Of a stretch of DNA of 51,116 nucleotides, positions 44,108 through 51,116 are shown piece after piece. Positions within the stretch are counted from its first letter, which is position 1. Each line of letters begins with the position of its first letter. The notes below the pieces were generated by a model. It did no database searches, was not told the origin of the DNA, and was given only the letters and a program-made list of their open reading frames with translations. The DNA comes from Pyrinomonadaceae bacterium (GTDB lineage Bacteria; Acidobacteriota; Blastocatellia; Pyrinomonadales; Pyrinomonadaceae): assembly GCA_014534425.1 (NCBI GenBank), contig JACVRN010000026.1:1-51116 (forward strand). The letters are read 5' to 3'. Position numbers and translations under genes: made by a program.

Positions 44108-45127
44108 ATGTTAATTGTCATGAAAGCAGACGCGACCGACGCCCAGGTGGCGGAAGTGGTGCGCGTCATCGAAGAGTTGGGTTACAGGGCGCACCCTCTG
44201 CCGGGTGCTACGCGCACGGCCATAGGCATCACGGGCAACCAGGGCGCTGTGGACGTTTCTCGCTTTGAGAATCTGGCGGGCGTGGCCGAAGCTATTCGTG
44301 TCAGCAAGCCTTACAAGCTGATAACGCTCGACCTCAGGCCCGAAAAGACTGTGGTGAGAGTGGGCGACGCTTCGATTGGCGGCGACGAGTTGGCAATCAT
44401 CGCTGGCCCCTGCGCCGTAGAGAGCCGCGCGCAGGCTTTCAGTGTGGCCGAAGCCGTGCGGCGTAGCGGCGCGCGATTCTTTCGCGGCGGCGCTTTCAAG
44501 CCGCGAACTTCGCCCTACGCTTTTCAGGGATTGGGCGAAGAGGGCTTGAAGATTCTGGCAGAGGTGCGCGAGGTCTACGGCCTGAAGATTGTGACGGAAG
44601 CCCTGGACGAAGCGGGCGTGGACATGGTGGAGCGTTACGGCGACGTGATTCAGATTGGCGCTCGTAACATGCAGAATTTCAGTTTGCTCAAGCGCGCCGG
44701 ACGCTCACCGCTTCCCGTGCTTCTAAAGCGCGGATTGAGCGCCACGCTGGACGAATGGCTGCTCGCCGCAGAGTACGTCATGAGCGAAGGAAACTACAAC
44801 GTGGTCTTGTGCGAGCGCGGCATACGCACCTTCGCTCAGCACACGCGGAACACGCTTGACCTCGCGGCCATCCCGGCAGTGCGCCGCATCTCTCACCTGC
44901 CGGTCATAGTTGACCCTTCGCACGGCACGGGTAAGAACTACATGGTCAATCCACTGGCACGAGCGGGCGTGGCCGTAGGCGCTGATGGACTCATTATAGA
45001 AGTTCACGACCAGCCAGAGCGCGCACTTTCCGACGGCGCACAGGCGCTGACCATTGAACAGTACGAGCAGCTAGTAAACGAGGTGCGAGCGATTCATGAA
45101 GTAATCGCGCCGACGCCCGTTGGATAA
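44108..45127 (+). CDS. aroF: 3-deoxy-7-phosphoheptulonate (DAHP) synthase, type I-beta
   Basis: The 339-residue enzyme condenses phosphoenolpyruvate and erythrose-4-phosphate, the first step of the shikimate pathway. An N-terminal ferredoxin-like (ACT-like) regulatory domain (residues 1-66, [17 protein letters not shown]) suggests feedback control by an aromatic product. The barrel shows [71 protein letters not shown] and [15 protein letters not shown], the active-site set of the AroF/AroG-beta type. A clear terminator follows, so the gene is a monocistron. Confidence 0.95.
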   Translation: MLIVMKADATDAQVAEVVRVIEELGYRAHPLPGATRTAIGITGNQGAVDVSRFENLAGVAEAIRVSKPYKLITLDLRPEKTVVRVGDASIGGDELAIIAGPCAVESRAQAFSVAEAVRRSGARFFRGGAFKPRTSPYAFQGLGEEGLKILAEVREVYGLKIVTEALDEAGVDMVERYGDVIQIGARNMQNFSLLKRAGRSPLPVLLKRGLSATLDEWLLAAEYVMSEGNYNVVLCERGIRTFAQHTRNTLDLAAIPAVRRISHLPVIVDPSHGTGKNYMVNPLARAGVAVGADGLIIEVHDQPERALSDGAQALTIEQYEQLVNEVRAIHEVIAPTPVG

Positions 45128-45170
45128 GCAGGAAGAAACGCGCGTCGCTTTTCCAGCAGAAGAAAATATC

Positions 45171-45217
45171 AAGGGAAGGCTATCTTCAAACAGATGGCCT
45201 TCCCTTCCCTCTTTTTT
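45171..45217 (+). terminator. rho-independent terminator of the DAHP synthase gene
   Basis: Stem AAGGGAAGGC (45171-45180) pairs with GCCTTCCCTT (45197-45206) across a 16-base loop, followed by CCCTC and six T's (45212-45217). It overlaps an in-frame ATG at 45194 that is therefore unlikely to start copA. Confidence 0.85.
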
Positions 45218-45274
45218 CGCGTTAAAAAAGGGGCAGGCTACTTAACGGGCGGGATGTTCGTCAAAGGAAGAGAT

Positions 45275-47815
45275 ATGGCAGAAAGCAAAGGAATAACCGA
45301 GAAGGCGGATGAGCGCGTTGACTTGCCGATTACGGGCATGACCTGTGCGGCTTGTGCGCGACGTATTGAGCGAAAGCTTTCAAAGACGCCGGGCGTCAAT
45401 CAGGCAGGGGTCAACTTCGCCACTTCGCGGGCGAGCGTTGCGTATGACCCGAAGGCTACGGGCGTGCGCGAGTTGATTGAGACTGTGAAATCAATCGGCT
45501 ACGGAACGAGCGCGACGGCCCGCGCCGAATTTATAGTCGATGACTCGGCGCGTCCGGCAGGCTCAAGCACGCAACTGGAGAACTATCTCAACAGGCTCGC
45601 GGGCGTGGTCAACGCCTCCTTTAACCTGAGTACAATGGAGGTGCGCGCGGAGTATCTGCCTGGAGCGACCGACGCGAAAAGCATCAAGCGCGCGTTGGAA
45701 GATTTCGGCTACAGGGTGCGCGTGGTCGAAGGCGCGGGCGGCGATGAAGCGGCTGCGGATTCCGAGCGCGCGGCGCGCGAGGCCGAGTACCGAGACCTCC
45801 TGCGAAAATTCTTTATAGCCGCGCTGCTCTCGCTGCCCGTGCTGCTGATAGCCATGTCGCATGGCCGCATCTCTTTTCTAAACTTCGCGGGCGTCAACTA
45901 TCTTCAGCTTGCCCTGACCACTCCCGTAGTCTTCTACTGCGGCTGGCAGTTCTATCGCGGCGCTTGGGCTGCGTTCCGGCATCGAGCGGCTGACATGAAC
46001 ACGCTGATTGCCGTCGGCACAGGCACGGCCTATCTCTATTCTGTCGCCGCGACGTTCGCGCCAGGCTTTTTCAGTACGGCTTCCGGCGGCGGCGGCGACA
46101 TGGCAGGGATGGAAGGCATGACGAATGATTCGTCCGCTCCCGTCTATTTTGAGGCCGCGAGCGTCATCATAGCGCTCATACTTCTGGGCCGCCTGCTGGA
46201 ATCTCGCGCCAAGGGCCGCACCTCCGAAGCCATACGCAGGCTGATAGGTCTTCAGGCGAAGACCGCTCGCGTGATACGAGACGGCGAGGAAGTTGACTTG
46301 GCCGTCGAAGATGTCGTCGCGGGAGATTTAATCCTTGTGCGTCCGGGCGAGAAGGTTCCGGTTGATGGCATAGTTGAAGACGGCGCTTCCGCAGTTGACG
46401 AATCCATGCTGACGGGCGAGAGCCTTCCCGTGGAGAAGGCCGTCGGCGATGAGGTCTTCGGAGCGACCATCAACAAGACTGGCGCGTTTCGTTTCCGCGC
46501 TACAAAAGTGGGGCGCGACACGGTTCTTCAGCAGATAGTAAAGATGGTGCAGGACGCGCAAGGCTCCCGCGCTCCGATTGCTCGCATGGCAGACATCATA
46601 AGCGGCATCTTCACGCCCGTAGTCATCTCGATAGCGATTGCCACCTTCGTCATCTGGTTCATAGCCGCGCCCGTTGACGTGCGCTTTCAGATGGCGCTCA
46701 ACACCTTCGTCTCCGTGCTCATCATAGCCTGCCCCTGCGCGCTTGGGCTTGCGACGCCTACAGCCGTCATGGTCGGGACGGGGCGCGGCGCTGAAAACGG
46801 AGTTCTCATCAAGGGCGGCGCGAGCCTTGAGATAGCTCATAAATTGCAGACGATAGTGCTGGATAAAACCGGAACTATCACGCGCGGGCGTCCCACTCTG
46901 ACGGATGTGCTGCCCGCGCCGGGCGTGGAAGAGAATGAGTTGCTCAGGCTGGTGGCTGCGACCGAGCGCAGGAGCGAGCACCCGCTCGGCGAAGCCATAG
47001 TTCGCGGGGCCGAAGAGAGAGACTTGAAACTCGCAGAGGTCTCAAACTTTAATGCGCTCGCGGGCCACGGCGTTGAGGCCACGGTCGAAGGCAAGAAGAT
47101 TTTCCTGGGCACAGCGAAGCTCATGCGCGAGCGCAACGTTACTCTGGATGGCTTTGAACAGAGAGCGGTCAGTCTTGCCGAAGAAGGAAAGACGCCTATC
47201 TATGCTGCGATTGATGCGCGGTTCGCCGGGCTGCTGGCCGTAGCCGACGAGATTAAGCCCGAATCGAAAGAGGCCATAGAGGCTATGCGGCGCATGGGCC
47301 TTGAGGTCGTGATGATGACCGGAGACAATCATCGCACGGCTGAGGCCGTCGCGCGCCAGGTAGGCATAGAGCGCCTTCTGGCGGAAGTGCTGCCCGAAGA
47401 TAAAGCGCGCGAGGTCAAGCGTCTTCAGAGCGAGAACAGGATAGTCGGGATGGTCGGCGACGGCATCAACGACGCGCCCGCGCTTGCCCAGGCAGACGTT
47501 GGCATCAGCATAGGCACAGGCACGGACGTAGCCATAGAAGCCTCCGACATCACACTGATTCGCGGAGACCTCAGGGGCGTGGTGACGGCAATAGCTCTCT
47601 CACGCGCAACGATTCGCACCATCAAGCAGAATCTCTTCTGGGCATTCATCTACAACATCGTGGGCATACCTGTGGCCGCAGGTCTGCTTTATCCTTTCAC
47701 GGGCTGGCTGCTCTCGCCCGTGATAGCAAGCGCCGCAATGTCTCTGTCCAGCGTCTCGGTCGTCGCCAACAGCCTTCGCCTGCGCCGCTTCAGACCGAAG
47801 AATCAGGAGGGATGA
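45275..47815 (+). CDS. copA: copper-exporting P1B-type ATPase CopA
   Basis: The ATG at 45275 lies after AGGAAGAG and is preferred to 45194, which sits in a terminator; the protein then has 846 residues. The first HMA domain has [12 protein letters not shown] (CxxC). A second HMA-like segment (about 85-150, [13 protein letters not shown] then [15 protein letters not shown]) lacks the Cys pair. Eight membrane helices follow, with the metal-site CPC ([13 protein letters not shown]), the A-domain TGES ([10 protein letters not shown]), DKTGT ([11 protein letters not shown]), SEHPLGEAI and [10 protein letters not shown]. It pumps Cu(I) out of the cytoplasm using ATP. A cupredoxin gene follows directly. 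Confidence 0.95.
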   Translation: MAESKGITEKADERVDLPITGMTCAACARRIERKLSKTPGVNQAGVNFATSRASVAYDPKATGVRELIETVKSIGYGTSATARAEFIVDDSARPAGSSTQLENYLNRLAGVVNASFNLSTMEVRAEYLPGATDAKSIKRALEDFGYRVRVVEGAGGDEAAADSERAAREAEYRDLLRKFFIAALLSLPVLLIAMSHGRISFLNFAGVNYLQLALTTPVVFYCGWQFYRGAWAAFRHRAADMNTLIAVGTGTAYLYSVAATFAPGFFSTASGGGGDMAGMEGMTNDSSAPVYFEAASVIIALILLGRLLESRAKGRTSEAIRRLIGLQAKTARVIRDGEEVDLAVEDVVAGDLILVRPGEKVPVDGIVEDGASAVDESMLTGESLPVEKAVGDEVFGATINKTGAFRFRATKVGRDTVLQQIVKMVQDAQGSRAPIARMADIISGIFTPVVISIAIATFVIWFIAAPVDVRFQMALNTFVSVLIIACPCALGLATPTAVMVGTGRGAENGVLIKGGASLEIAHKLQTIVLDKTGTITRGRPTLTDVLPAPGVEENELLRLVAATERRSEHPLGEAIVRGAEERDLKLAEVSNFNALAGHGVEATVEGKKIFLGTAKLMRERNVTLDGFEQRAVSLAEEGKTPIYAAIDARFAGLLAVADEIKPESKEAIEAMRRMGLEVVMMTGDNHRTAEAVARQVGIERLLAEVLPEDKAREVKRLQSENRIVGMVGDGINDAPALAQADVGISIGTGTDVAIEASDITLIRGDLRGVVTAIALSRATIRTIKQNLFWAFIYNIVGIPVAAGLLYPFTGWLLSPVIASAAMSLSSVSVVANSLRLRRFRPKNQEG

Positions 47816-47820
47816 GAGAG

Positions 47821-48195
47821 ATGGACACTACGGAAATCATCGTCGCCGTCGCAGGATTGGGCCTCATAGGTTTCGTGCTCTGGTACTTTTTCGGAGAGCG
47901 CGAGCGCACTGCGGCAACAGTTTCCGAAAGCGGCGTGCAGGAGATTCAGGTCACTGTCAAAGGCGGGTACTCGCCGGACGTGATAGTAGTTCAGAAGGAC
48001 AAGCCCGTGCGCCTGAACTTCTACAGGGACGAGACCGCAGGATGCAGCGAGCAGGTTATCTTCGGAGACTTCGGCATCGCGCGCGACCTTCCGGCTTACA
48101 AAACCACTGCTATTGAGTTCACGCCCGACCGCACGGGCGAATTCACCTTCACCTGCGGCATGAACATGCTGAGAGGTAAATTGATAGTCGAATAA
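47821..48195 (+). CDS. membrane-anchored cupredoxin
   Basis: Two ATGs are possible. The one at 47821 is ten bases after AGGAGG, and the one at 47812 overlaps the copA stop but lies too close to that site. From 47821 the protein has 124 residues. One N-terminal membrane helix (IIVAVAGLGLIGFVLWYFF) anchors a cupredoxin-like beta-sandwich. In it, KGGYSPDVIVVQKDKPVRLNF, TAGCSEQVIFGDFGIARDL, FTPDRTGEFTFTCGMNMLRG show the family pattern. Cys and Met in CGMNM, with the earlier Cys, could hold copper. It may accept copper from CopA or carry it across the envelope; the coupling supports a joint role. Confidence 0.85.
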   Translation: MDTTEIIVAVAGLGLIGFVLWYFFGERERTAATVSESGVQEIQVTVKGGYSPDVIVVQKDKPVRLNFYRDETAGCSEQVIFGDFGIARDLPAYKTTAIEFTPDRTGEFTFTCGMNMLRGKLIVE

Positions 48196-48271
48196 GTCAA
48201 ACTCAAAGACCAGGTCAGTAGCGGCCTGCGGTAGCGAGTCTTAGCCGGACTAACTACAAAACGGCTGGTGC

Positions 48272-48550
48272 TTATCCAAAGCTCAGAGGCGGCGGAGGAA
48301 CCTTCTTTTGCTCTTCGTGCAACTTCGCAAAATAGCTCAGCGAATCAGGCTCAGAGCCGGTGCGGGGTTTTATGTTTGTCGGGGGCGTGAGCCTGGATTG
48401 AATATTCCGCCCTACCTCCTGACCTAAATCTAACTGGTGACCGGGACTGACCTCACTAAAACTTTTTGTATCGAGGTCTACTTCCTGGGCGGGGTGGATT
48501 CCATGTGCTAGGTCGGGCCAGACCTTGGCTTTGAATACAGCTTGAATCAC
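48272..48550 (-). CDS. possible small protein of unknown function
   Basis: This 92-residue frame starts at a GTG that overlaps the stop of a 12-codon frame as GTGA. The sequence is plausible for a soluble protein (VIQAVFKAKVWPDLAHGIHP, LSYFAKLHEEQKKV) and ends PPPPLSFG, with codon choice not unlike real genes here. It is not recognised. It could be a coupled second cistron, the second half of a gene broken by one lost base in a G run (about 48550), or chance. The rest of the 48196-48797 gap, apart from the hairpin at 48759, holds nothing I recognise. Confidence 0.4.
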   Translation of the reverse strand: MIQAVFKAKVWPDLAHGIHPAQEVDLDTKSFSEVSPGHQLDLGQEVGRNIQSRLTPPTNIKPRTGSEPDSLSYFAKLHEEQKKVPPPPLSFG

Positions 48551-48585
48551 CCCGCCCGCATCGGCGCTCGGAATGGCTTGCTCAT
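48547..48585 (-). CDS. short 12-codon frame with strong ribosome binding site
   Basis: MSKPFRAPMRAG starts at ATG 48585, seven bases after AAGGAG (48593-48598), the best-placed ribosome binding site in this gap. It stops at 48547-48549, overlapping the GTG of the 92-residue frame. It is either a leader peptide or the N-terminus of that protein, cut off by a frameshift. Confidence 0.4.
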   Translation of the reverse strand: MSKPFRAPMRAG

Positions 48586-48758
48586 AACCTCGCTCCTTAT
48601 GCCTTGCTGACCCTCGTATACAGTAGCGGGGTGACGTGCGTGAGTTCTGACGAGAGTGCTCATCAGCAGGAAAACGACCTTACAGCAGATGGCAATGTAA
48701 TCCTCTGGTTATGCGAGTGTCAATTAGTTAATCCAAGTTGCCAGTTATCGCCGATGCA

Positions 48759-48787
48759 GTAGGGGCAGGGCTTGTCCCTGCCCCTAC
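48759..48787. repeat. short hairpin repeat (type F, copy 2)
   Basis: Perfect 12-base arms (GTAGGGGCAGGG and its complement) flank a five-base centre. It is the reverse-oriented relative of 24367-24400 and lies just after the receiver-like gene's stop on the minus strand. Confidence 0.8.
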
Positions 48788-48797
48788 AATTTCTAGC

Positions 48798-49160
48798 TCA
48801 TCCTGTTTGCAAAATCTCCGCGAGCCTTCTGGAGAATGCAGAGCGCGGCATGACCTGTTCAAATCCTGCCTCGCGCGCACGCCTTTCAAGCTCGGTCTGT
48901 ACATGCGAGAAGAAGCCTAGAAGGCGTATGTGACGAAGCTCCTCGTCTGCTTTCAGCCTGCGCGCCAACTCAAAGGGGTCAAGGCGTTGCGAGTGAAGGT
49001 CGAAGATAATCAAGGACGGAGTTTCATCGCGCGCCGCCTGTATCAACTCTTCCGCCTGGCGCACGAAACGAAGCGGGACATTTACGGCCTCCGCCGTCGC
49101 GTGAATCTTTGCCGCGAAGAACATATCGTCCACGGCGACTATTATCGTTCCTTCGGCCAT
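48798..49160 (-). CDS. stand-alone receiver-like domain protein
   Basis: The ATG at 49160 follows AGGGAG six bases upstream and gives 120 residues; longer readings lack such a site. The order of strands and helices is that of response-regulator receivers: IIVAVDD (acidic pair Asp11-Asp12), LIIFDLHSQ with a possible phosphoacceptor Asp54, and LGFFSHVQ in the position of the conserved Thr/Ser loop. The final conserved Lys is replaced by Arg in VMPRSAF. There is no output domain. It may be a degenerate or atypical signalling receiver. It is divergent from the EEP gene; the 76-base gap between them shows no clear promoter. Confidence 0.6.
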   Translation of the reverse strand: MAEGTIIVAVDDMFFAAKIHATAEAVNVPLRFVRQAEELIQAARDETPSLIIFDLHSQRLDPFELARRLKADEELRHIRLLGFFSHVQTELERRAREAGFEQVMPRSAFSRRLAEILQTG

Positions 49161-49236
49161 CCACCGCTCCCTTAAAATTTCACGTTCCTTCTGATTTTGC
49201 ATTACGGAGCGCGTTCGCGTAAAGATAAGGGCTAGG

Positions 49237-50184
49237 ATGGCAACGGTCGAATATGAAATCGATGCAGCGCAGGCTTCAAACGACGTTGAGGTGGAAAGCT
49301 TCGCGCCGCTCGCTGAGAAGACTGAGCGCTCAAGCCTCGTCATAGTCTCTTTCAACATTCGTTACGCGGTTGGCTCTTTCTTAATCACGGGCAGCCTGCT
49401 CAGGCGAATCGGTCTGAGGCTTCCAGGCCGCCGCCACGCTCTTATCGCGCGCCACATCAAGCGGGCTGCGCGAGCGCTTTCCGGCCAGAGACGCTTTCCC
49501 CGCGCGGATGTCATAGCCTTGCAGGAAGCAGATAAAGAGAGTTTGCGCGCCGGAGGCCATCATGTTGCGCGAGAGCTTGCGCGAGAGCTTCGGATGAATT
49601 ACGCGCACGCTTCTCTCAACAGCCCGCGCCAAGAAGAACCGAAAGCCAAGCAGTGGTATCTGGATTTCGAGGAGCACATAGAACGCGACGATGAAGGCGA
49701 CACTGGCATAGCTATTCTCAGCCGCCTTCCGCTTCTTGAAGTCGAACGCCTTGAGCTTCCCTGGTCGGAGTGCGCCTGGCGACCGCGCCTTGCTCTGGCC
49801 GCCCGCGTTTCTCTCGCACATAGGGACGTGCATATCTTTAACCTGCACATAGACCCGCACGCTTCCACGGACGAGCAACTGGAGCAGCACCGCGCTGTGA
49901 TTGAACGAGCGGAAGAGACGTATGCGCCGACCGTCATCATGGGCGACTTTAACACTCTGACCCGCGTGGCATGCGAACGCGTGCGCTCCTTTCTTGAAGA
50001 GCGGGGCTACAGGACGCCTATGCCCACGAATGTTGCAACCTGGCGCGCGGGGTTGATTAGACTTCACCCCGACTGGATTTTCGTGCGCGGGTTGAGCGTT
50101 GCGCGCTGGGGCGTGATGAAGCCTCTGGGGGTTTCGGATCACTGGCCCGTCTGGGCCGAGGTCGAGTTGGAGCGGGCCGTATGA
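49237..50184 (+). CDS. endonuclease/exonuclease/phosphatase (EEP) family protein
   Basis: The 315-residue protein has the EEP fold: VSFNIRYA (Asn), DVIALQEADKES (metal-binding Glu), DTGIAILSRLPL, NLHIDPHASTDEQLEQ, VIMGDFNTLT (Asp-Asn) and VSDHWPVWAEVEL (Asp-His). This set of catalytic residues is complete. The superfamily cuts DNA, RNA or phosphoinositides, and some members are secreted phosphatases. There is no signal peptide, so it is expected in the cytoplasm. Its stop overlaps the TrmH-like gene by ATGA, which may hint at nucleic-acid work. Confidence 0.87.
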   Translation: MATVEYEIDAAQASNDVEVESFAPLAEKTERSSLVIVSFNIRYAVGSFLITGSLLRRIGLRLPGRRHALIARHIKRAARALSGQRRFPRADVIALQEADKESLRAGGHHVARELARELRMNYAHASLNSPRQEEPKAKQWYLDFEEHIERDDEGDTGIAILSRLPLLEVERLELPWSECAWRPRLALAARVSLAHRDVHIFNLHIDPHASTDEQLEQHRAVIERAEETYAPTVIMGDFNTLTRVACERVRSFLEERGYRTPMPTNVATWRAGLIRLHPDWIFVRGLSVARWGVMKPLGVSDHWPVWAEVELERAV

Positions 50185-50993
50185 GCTACGCGTTGATTAC
50201 AAGCCGCCACAACGCTCTGGCAAAGCACGCGCGCAGTGTGCGCGACCGCCGCGATGGGCAGGAGCAGATTTTTATAGAAGGGCTGCGGCTGGCCGAAGAG
50301 GCCGTGCGCTCGCGCCTTGTGGTTCAGGACGCTCTCTTCACAGAAAAATTTCAGAGCGCAGAGCGCGGAGCCAAGCTTCTTTCCGAGTTGAAATCTTCGG
50401 GCGCGCGGCTCTCGCTTATGAGCGAAGACGTGCTCGCCTCCGTCTCTGATACCAGGACGCCGCAGGGCATAGTGCTGCTCGCCTCGCGGCCCCGTGTTAA
50501 TAGAGAAAGTTTGTTTGTTGGTGCTAACCCGCCTTTGCTTGTCATCATCCATAGCCTCAACAATCCGTCGAACGCTGGCGCGATTATCAGGACGGCTGAG
50601 GCTGCGGGCGCGACCGGCATCATCTCTACGCGCGGGACTACAGACCTTTTCTCGGCCAAGGCCCTGCGCGGCGCTATGGGTTCAAGCTTTCGCCTGCCGT
50701 TGTGTGCGGGCCTGGAGTTCACTGAAGCCTTGAACTTGTGCGCCGGTCACAACGTTCGCACCATCGGAGCGGCCCTGAGCGCCGCGAAGTATCACACGGA
50801 TGCGGACTGGACGGGCAGTTGCGCCCTGGTCTTAGGCTCAGAGGCCGCAGGATTGACCGAGAGCGAAGTTTCCATGTTGGACGAAGCCGTTCGCATCCCC
50901 ATGCGCCCGCCCGTCGAGAGCCTGAACGCTGCGGTCGCAAGCGGAATCATCCTTTACGAAGCCGCAAGACAAAGAACGGGGGTTAGGGGTTAG
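50181..50993 (+). CDS. TrmH/SpoU-family RNA 2'-O-methyltransferase
   Basis: The 270-residue protein has an N-terminal substrate-binding domain (HNALAKHARSVRDRRDGQEQ, IEGLRLAEEAV) and the SPOUT knot domain. NPSNAGAIIRTAEAAGATGI, LRGAMGSSFRLPL, LVLGSEAAGL and VRIPMRPPVESLNAAVASGIILYEA are the three conserved motifs. This layout fits 23S rRNA guanosine or uridine ribose methyltransferases such as RlmB or the Bacillus YsgA type. The exact target is unknown. The last residues (TGVRG) and the TAG are encoded by the left arm of a repeat. Confidence 0.93.
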   Translation: MSYALITSRHNALAKHARSVRDRRDGQEQIFIEGLRLAEEAVRSRLVVQDALFTEKFQSAERGAKLLSELKSSGARLSLMSEDVLASVSDTRTPQGIVLLASRPRVNRESLFVGANPPLLVIIHSLNNPSNAGAIIRTAEAAGATGIISTRGTTDLFSAKALRGAMGSSFRLPLCAGLEFTEALNLCAGHNVRTIGAALSAAKYHTDADWTGSCALVLGSEAAGLTESEVSMLDEAVRIPMRPPVESLNAAVASGIILYEAARQRTGVRG

Positions 50994-51060
50994 GGGATGG
51001 GAAAAGAAAATCGATTTGTCTTTCTTTTTACCAGCCCCCAGCCCCAAATCCCCATACCCA
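50978..51060. repeat. hairpin of 7-base units (type G)
   Basis: The left arm repeats GGGGTTA-like heptamers and contains the TAG of the TrmH-like gene (50991-50993). The right arm (51031-51060) is built of CCCCA-rich units and pairs imperfectly. The 56 bases after it hold no certain gene, although a start may lie near 51093 or 51105. Confidence 0.75.
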
Positions 51061-51116
51061 ATTTCTGCTTCTCTACGGCCACCTGTTTAGGCTAGAATGG
51101 CCCGGTGGAAAAAATC

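Noticed and set aside
45194..45274. Longer copA reading from ATG 45194
   Set aside because: This ATG lies in the loop/right arm of the DAHP synthase terminator and has no ribosome binding site; the ATG at 45275 has one.
48196..48797. tRNA or other structured RNA in the longest gene-poor gap
   Set aside because: I could not find a T-arm (GTTCGA-type) with matching acceptor arms; only the short frames and one hairpin are visible.
51093..51116. Start of a next gene at ATG 51093 or GTG 51105
   Set aside because: At most eight codons are visible and there is no clear ribosome binding site, so no gene can be supported.

Overview
The window looks like chromosomal DNA of an acidobacterium, probably class Blastocatellia. 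The reasons are two secreted von Willebrand factor A proteins of the acidobacterial type, an FmdE-family protein outside any methanogenesis cluster, a NamZ-type muramidase, many GTG/TTG starts, and moderately high GC (judged by eye, not counted). The species assignment is an inference. Nearly all of the sequence is ordinary housekeeping DNA in short, tightly packed operons with ATGA or GTGA stop-start overlaps. I saw no phage, insertion sequence, CRISPR array, rRNA or tRNA.

Layout. 1-6.4 kb (minus strand): the 5' end of recO, a VWA protein with two small membrane proteins, FmdE, a Clp_N-NamZ fusion, an SDR reductase and a class I glutamine-amidotransferase-like hydrolase. 6.5-17 kb (plus): hslVU, a fibronectin lipoprotein coupled to an FAH-family hydrolase, a transaldolase-like aldolase, an ABC exporter with a DUF402 gene between its ATPase and permease, an acyl-CoA carboxylase beta chain, and an unfamiliar membrane/GAF-like protein with a small SHOCT-like partner. 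17.2-24.4 kb (mixed): an S41 peptidase homologue lacking both catalytic residues, ruvX-mltG, secreted proteins of unknown function, a MobB-like NTPase and a second VWA protein. 24.5-41.8 kb (minus): ddl, arginase, a LOG-like protein, a methyltransferase, asnS, an AmgK-like kinase, a MurU-like nucleotidyltransferase, a HARE-HTH-like protein, polyprenyl synthase, yajQ, tatD, metG, an M28 peptidase, folE, larC and a sirtuin. 41.9-51.1 kb (mostly plus): argS, DAHP synthase, copA with a cupredoxin, a small possibly frameshifted gene, a receiver-like protein, an EEP-family nuclease/phosphatase and a TrmH/SpoU methyltransferase.

Two themes connect the genes. The first is cell-wall sugar turnover: NamZ fusion, MltG, AmgK-like kinase, MurU-like nucleotidyltransferase, Ddl and polyprenyl synthase suggest recycling of MurNAc to UDP-MurNAc. 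The second is non-coding. Many gene junctions hold long imperfect hairpins whose arms are built from 7-nt or 9-nt units. These hairpins repeatedly supply the stop codon of one gene or abut the start codon of the next. An 11-base word (GTTATCGGACG) also recurs five times, always on the same strand. I consider the hairpin family, the Clp_N-NamZ fusion, the inactive S41 homologue and the 15.35-16.99 kb pair the items most worth following up.
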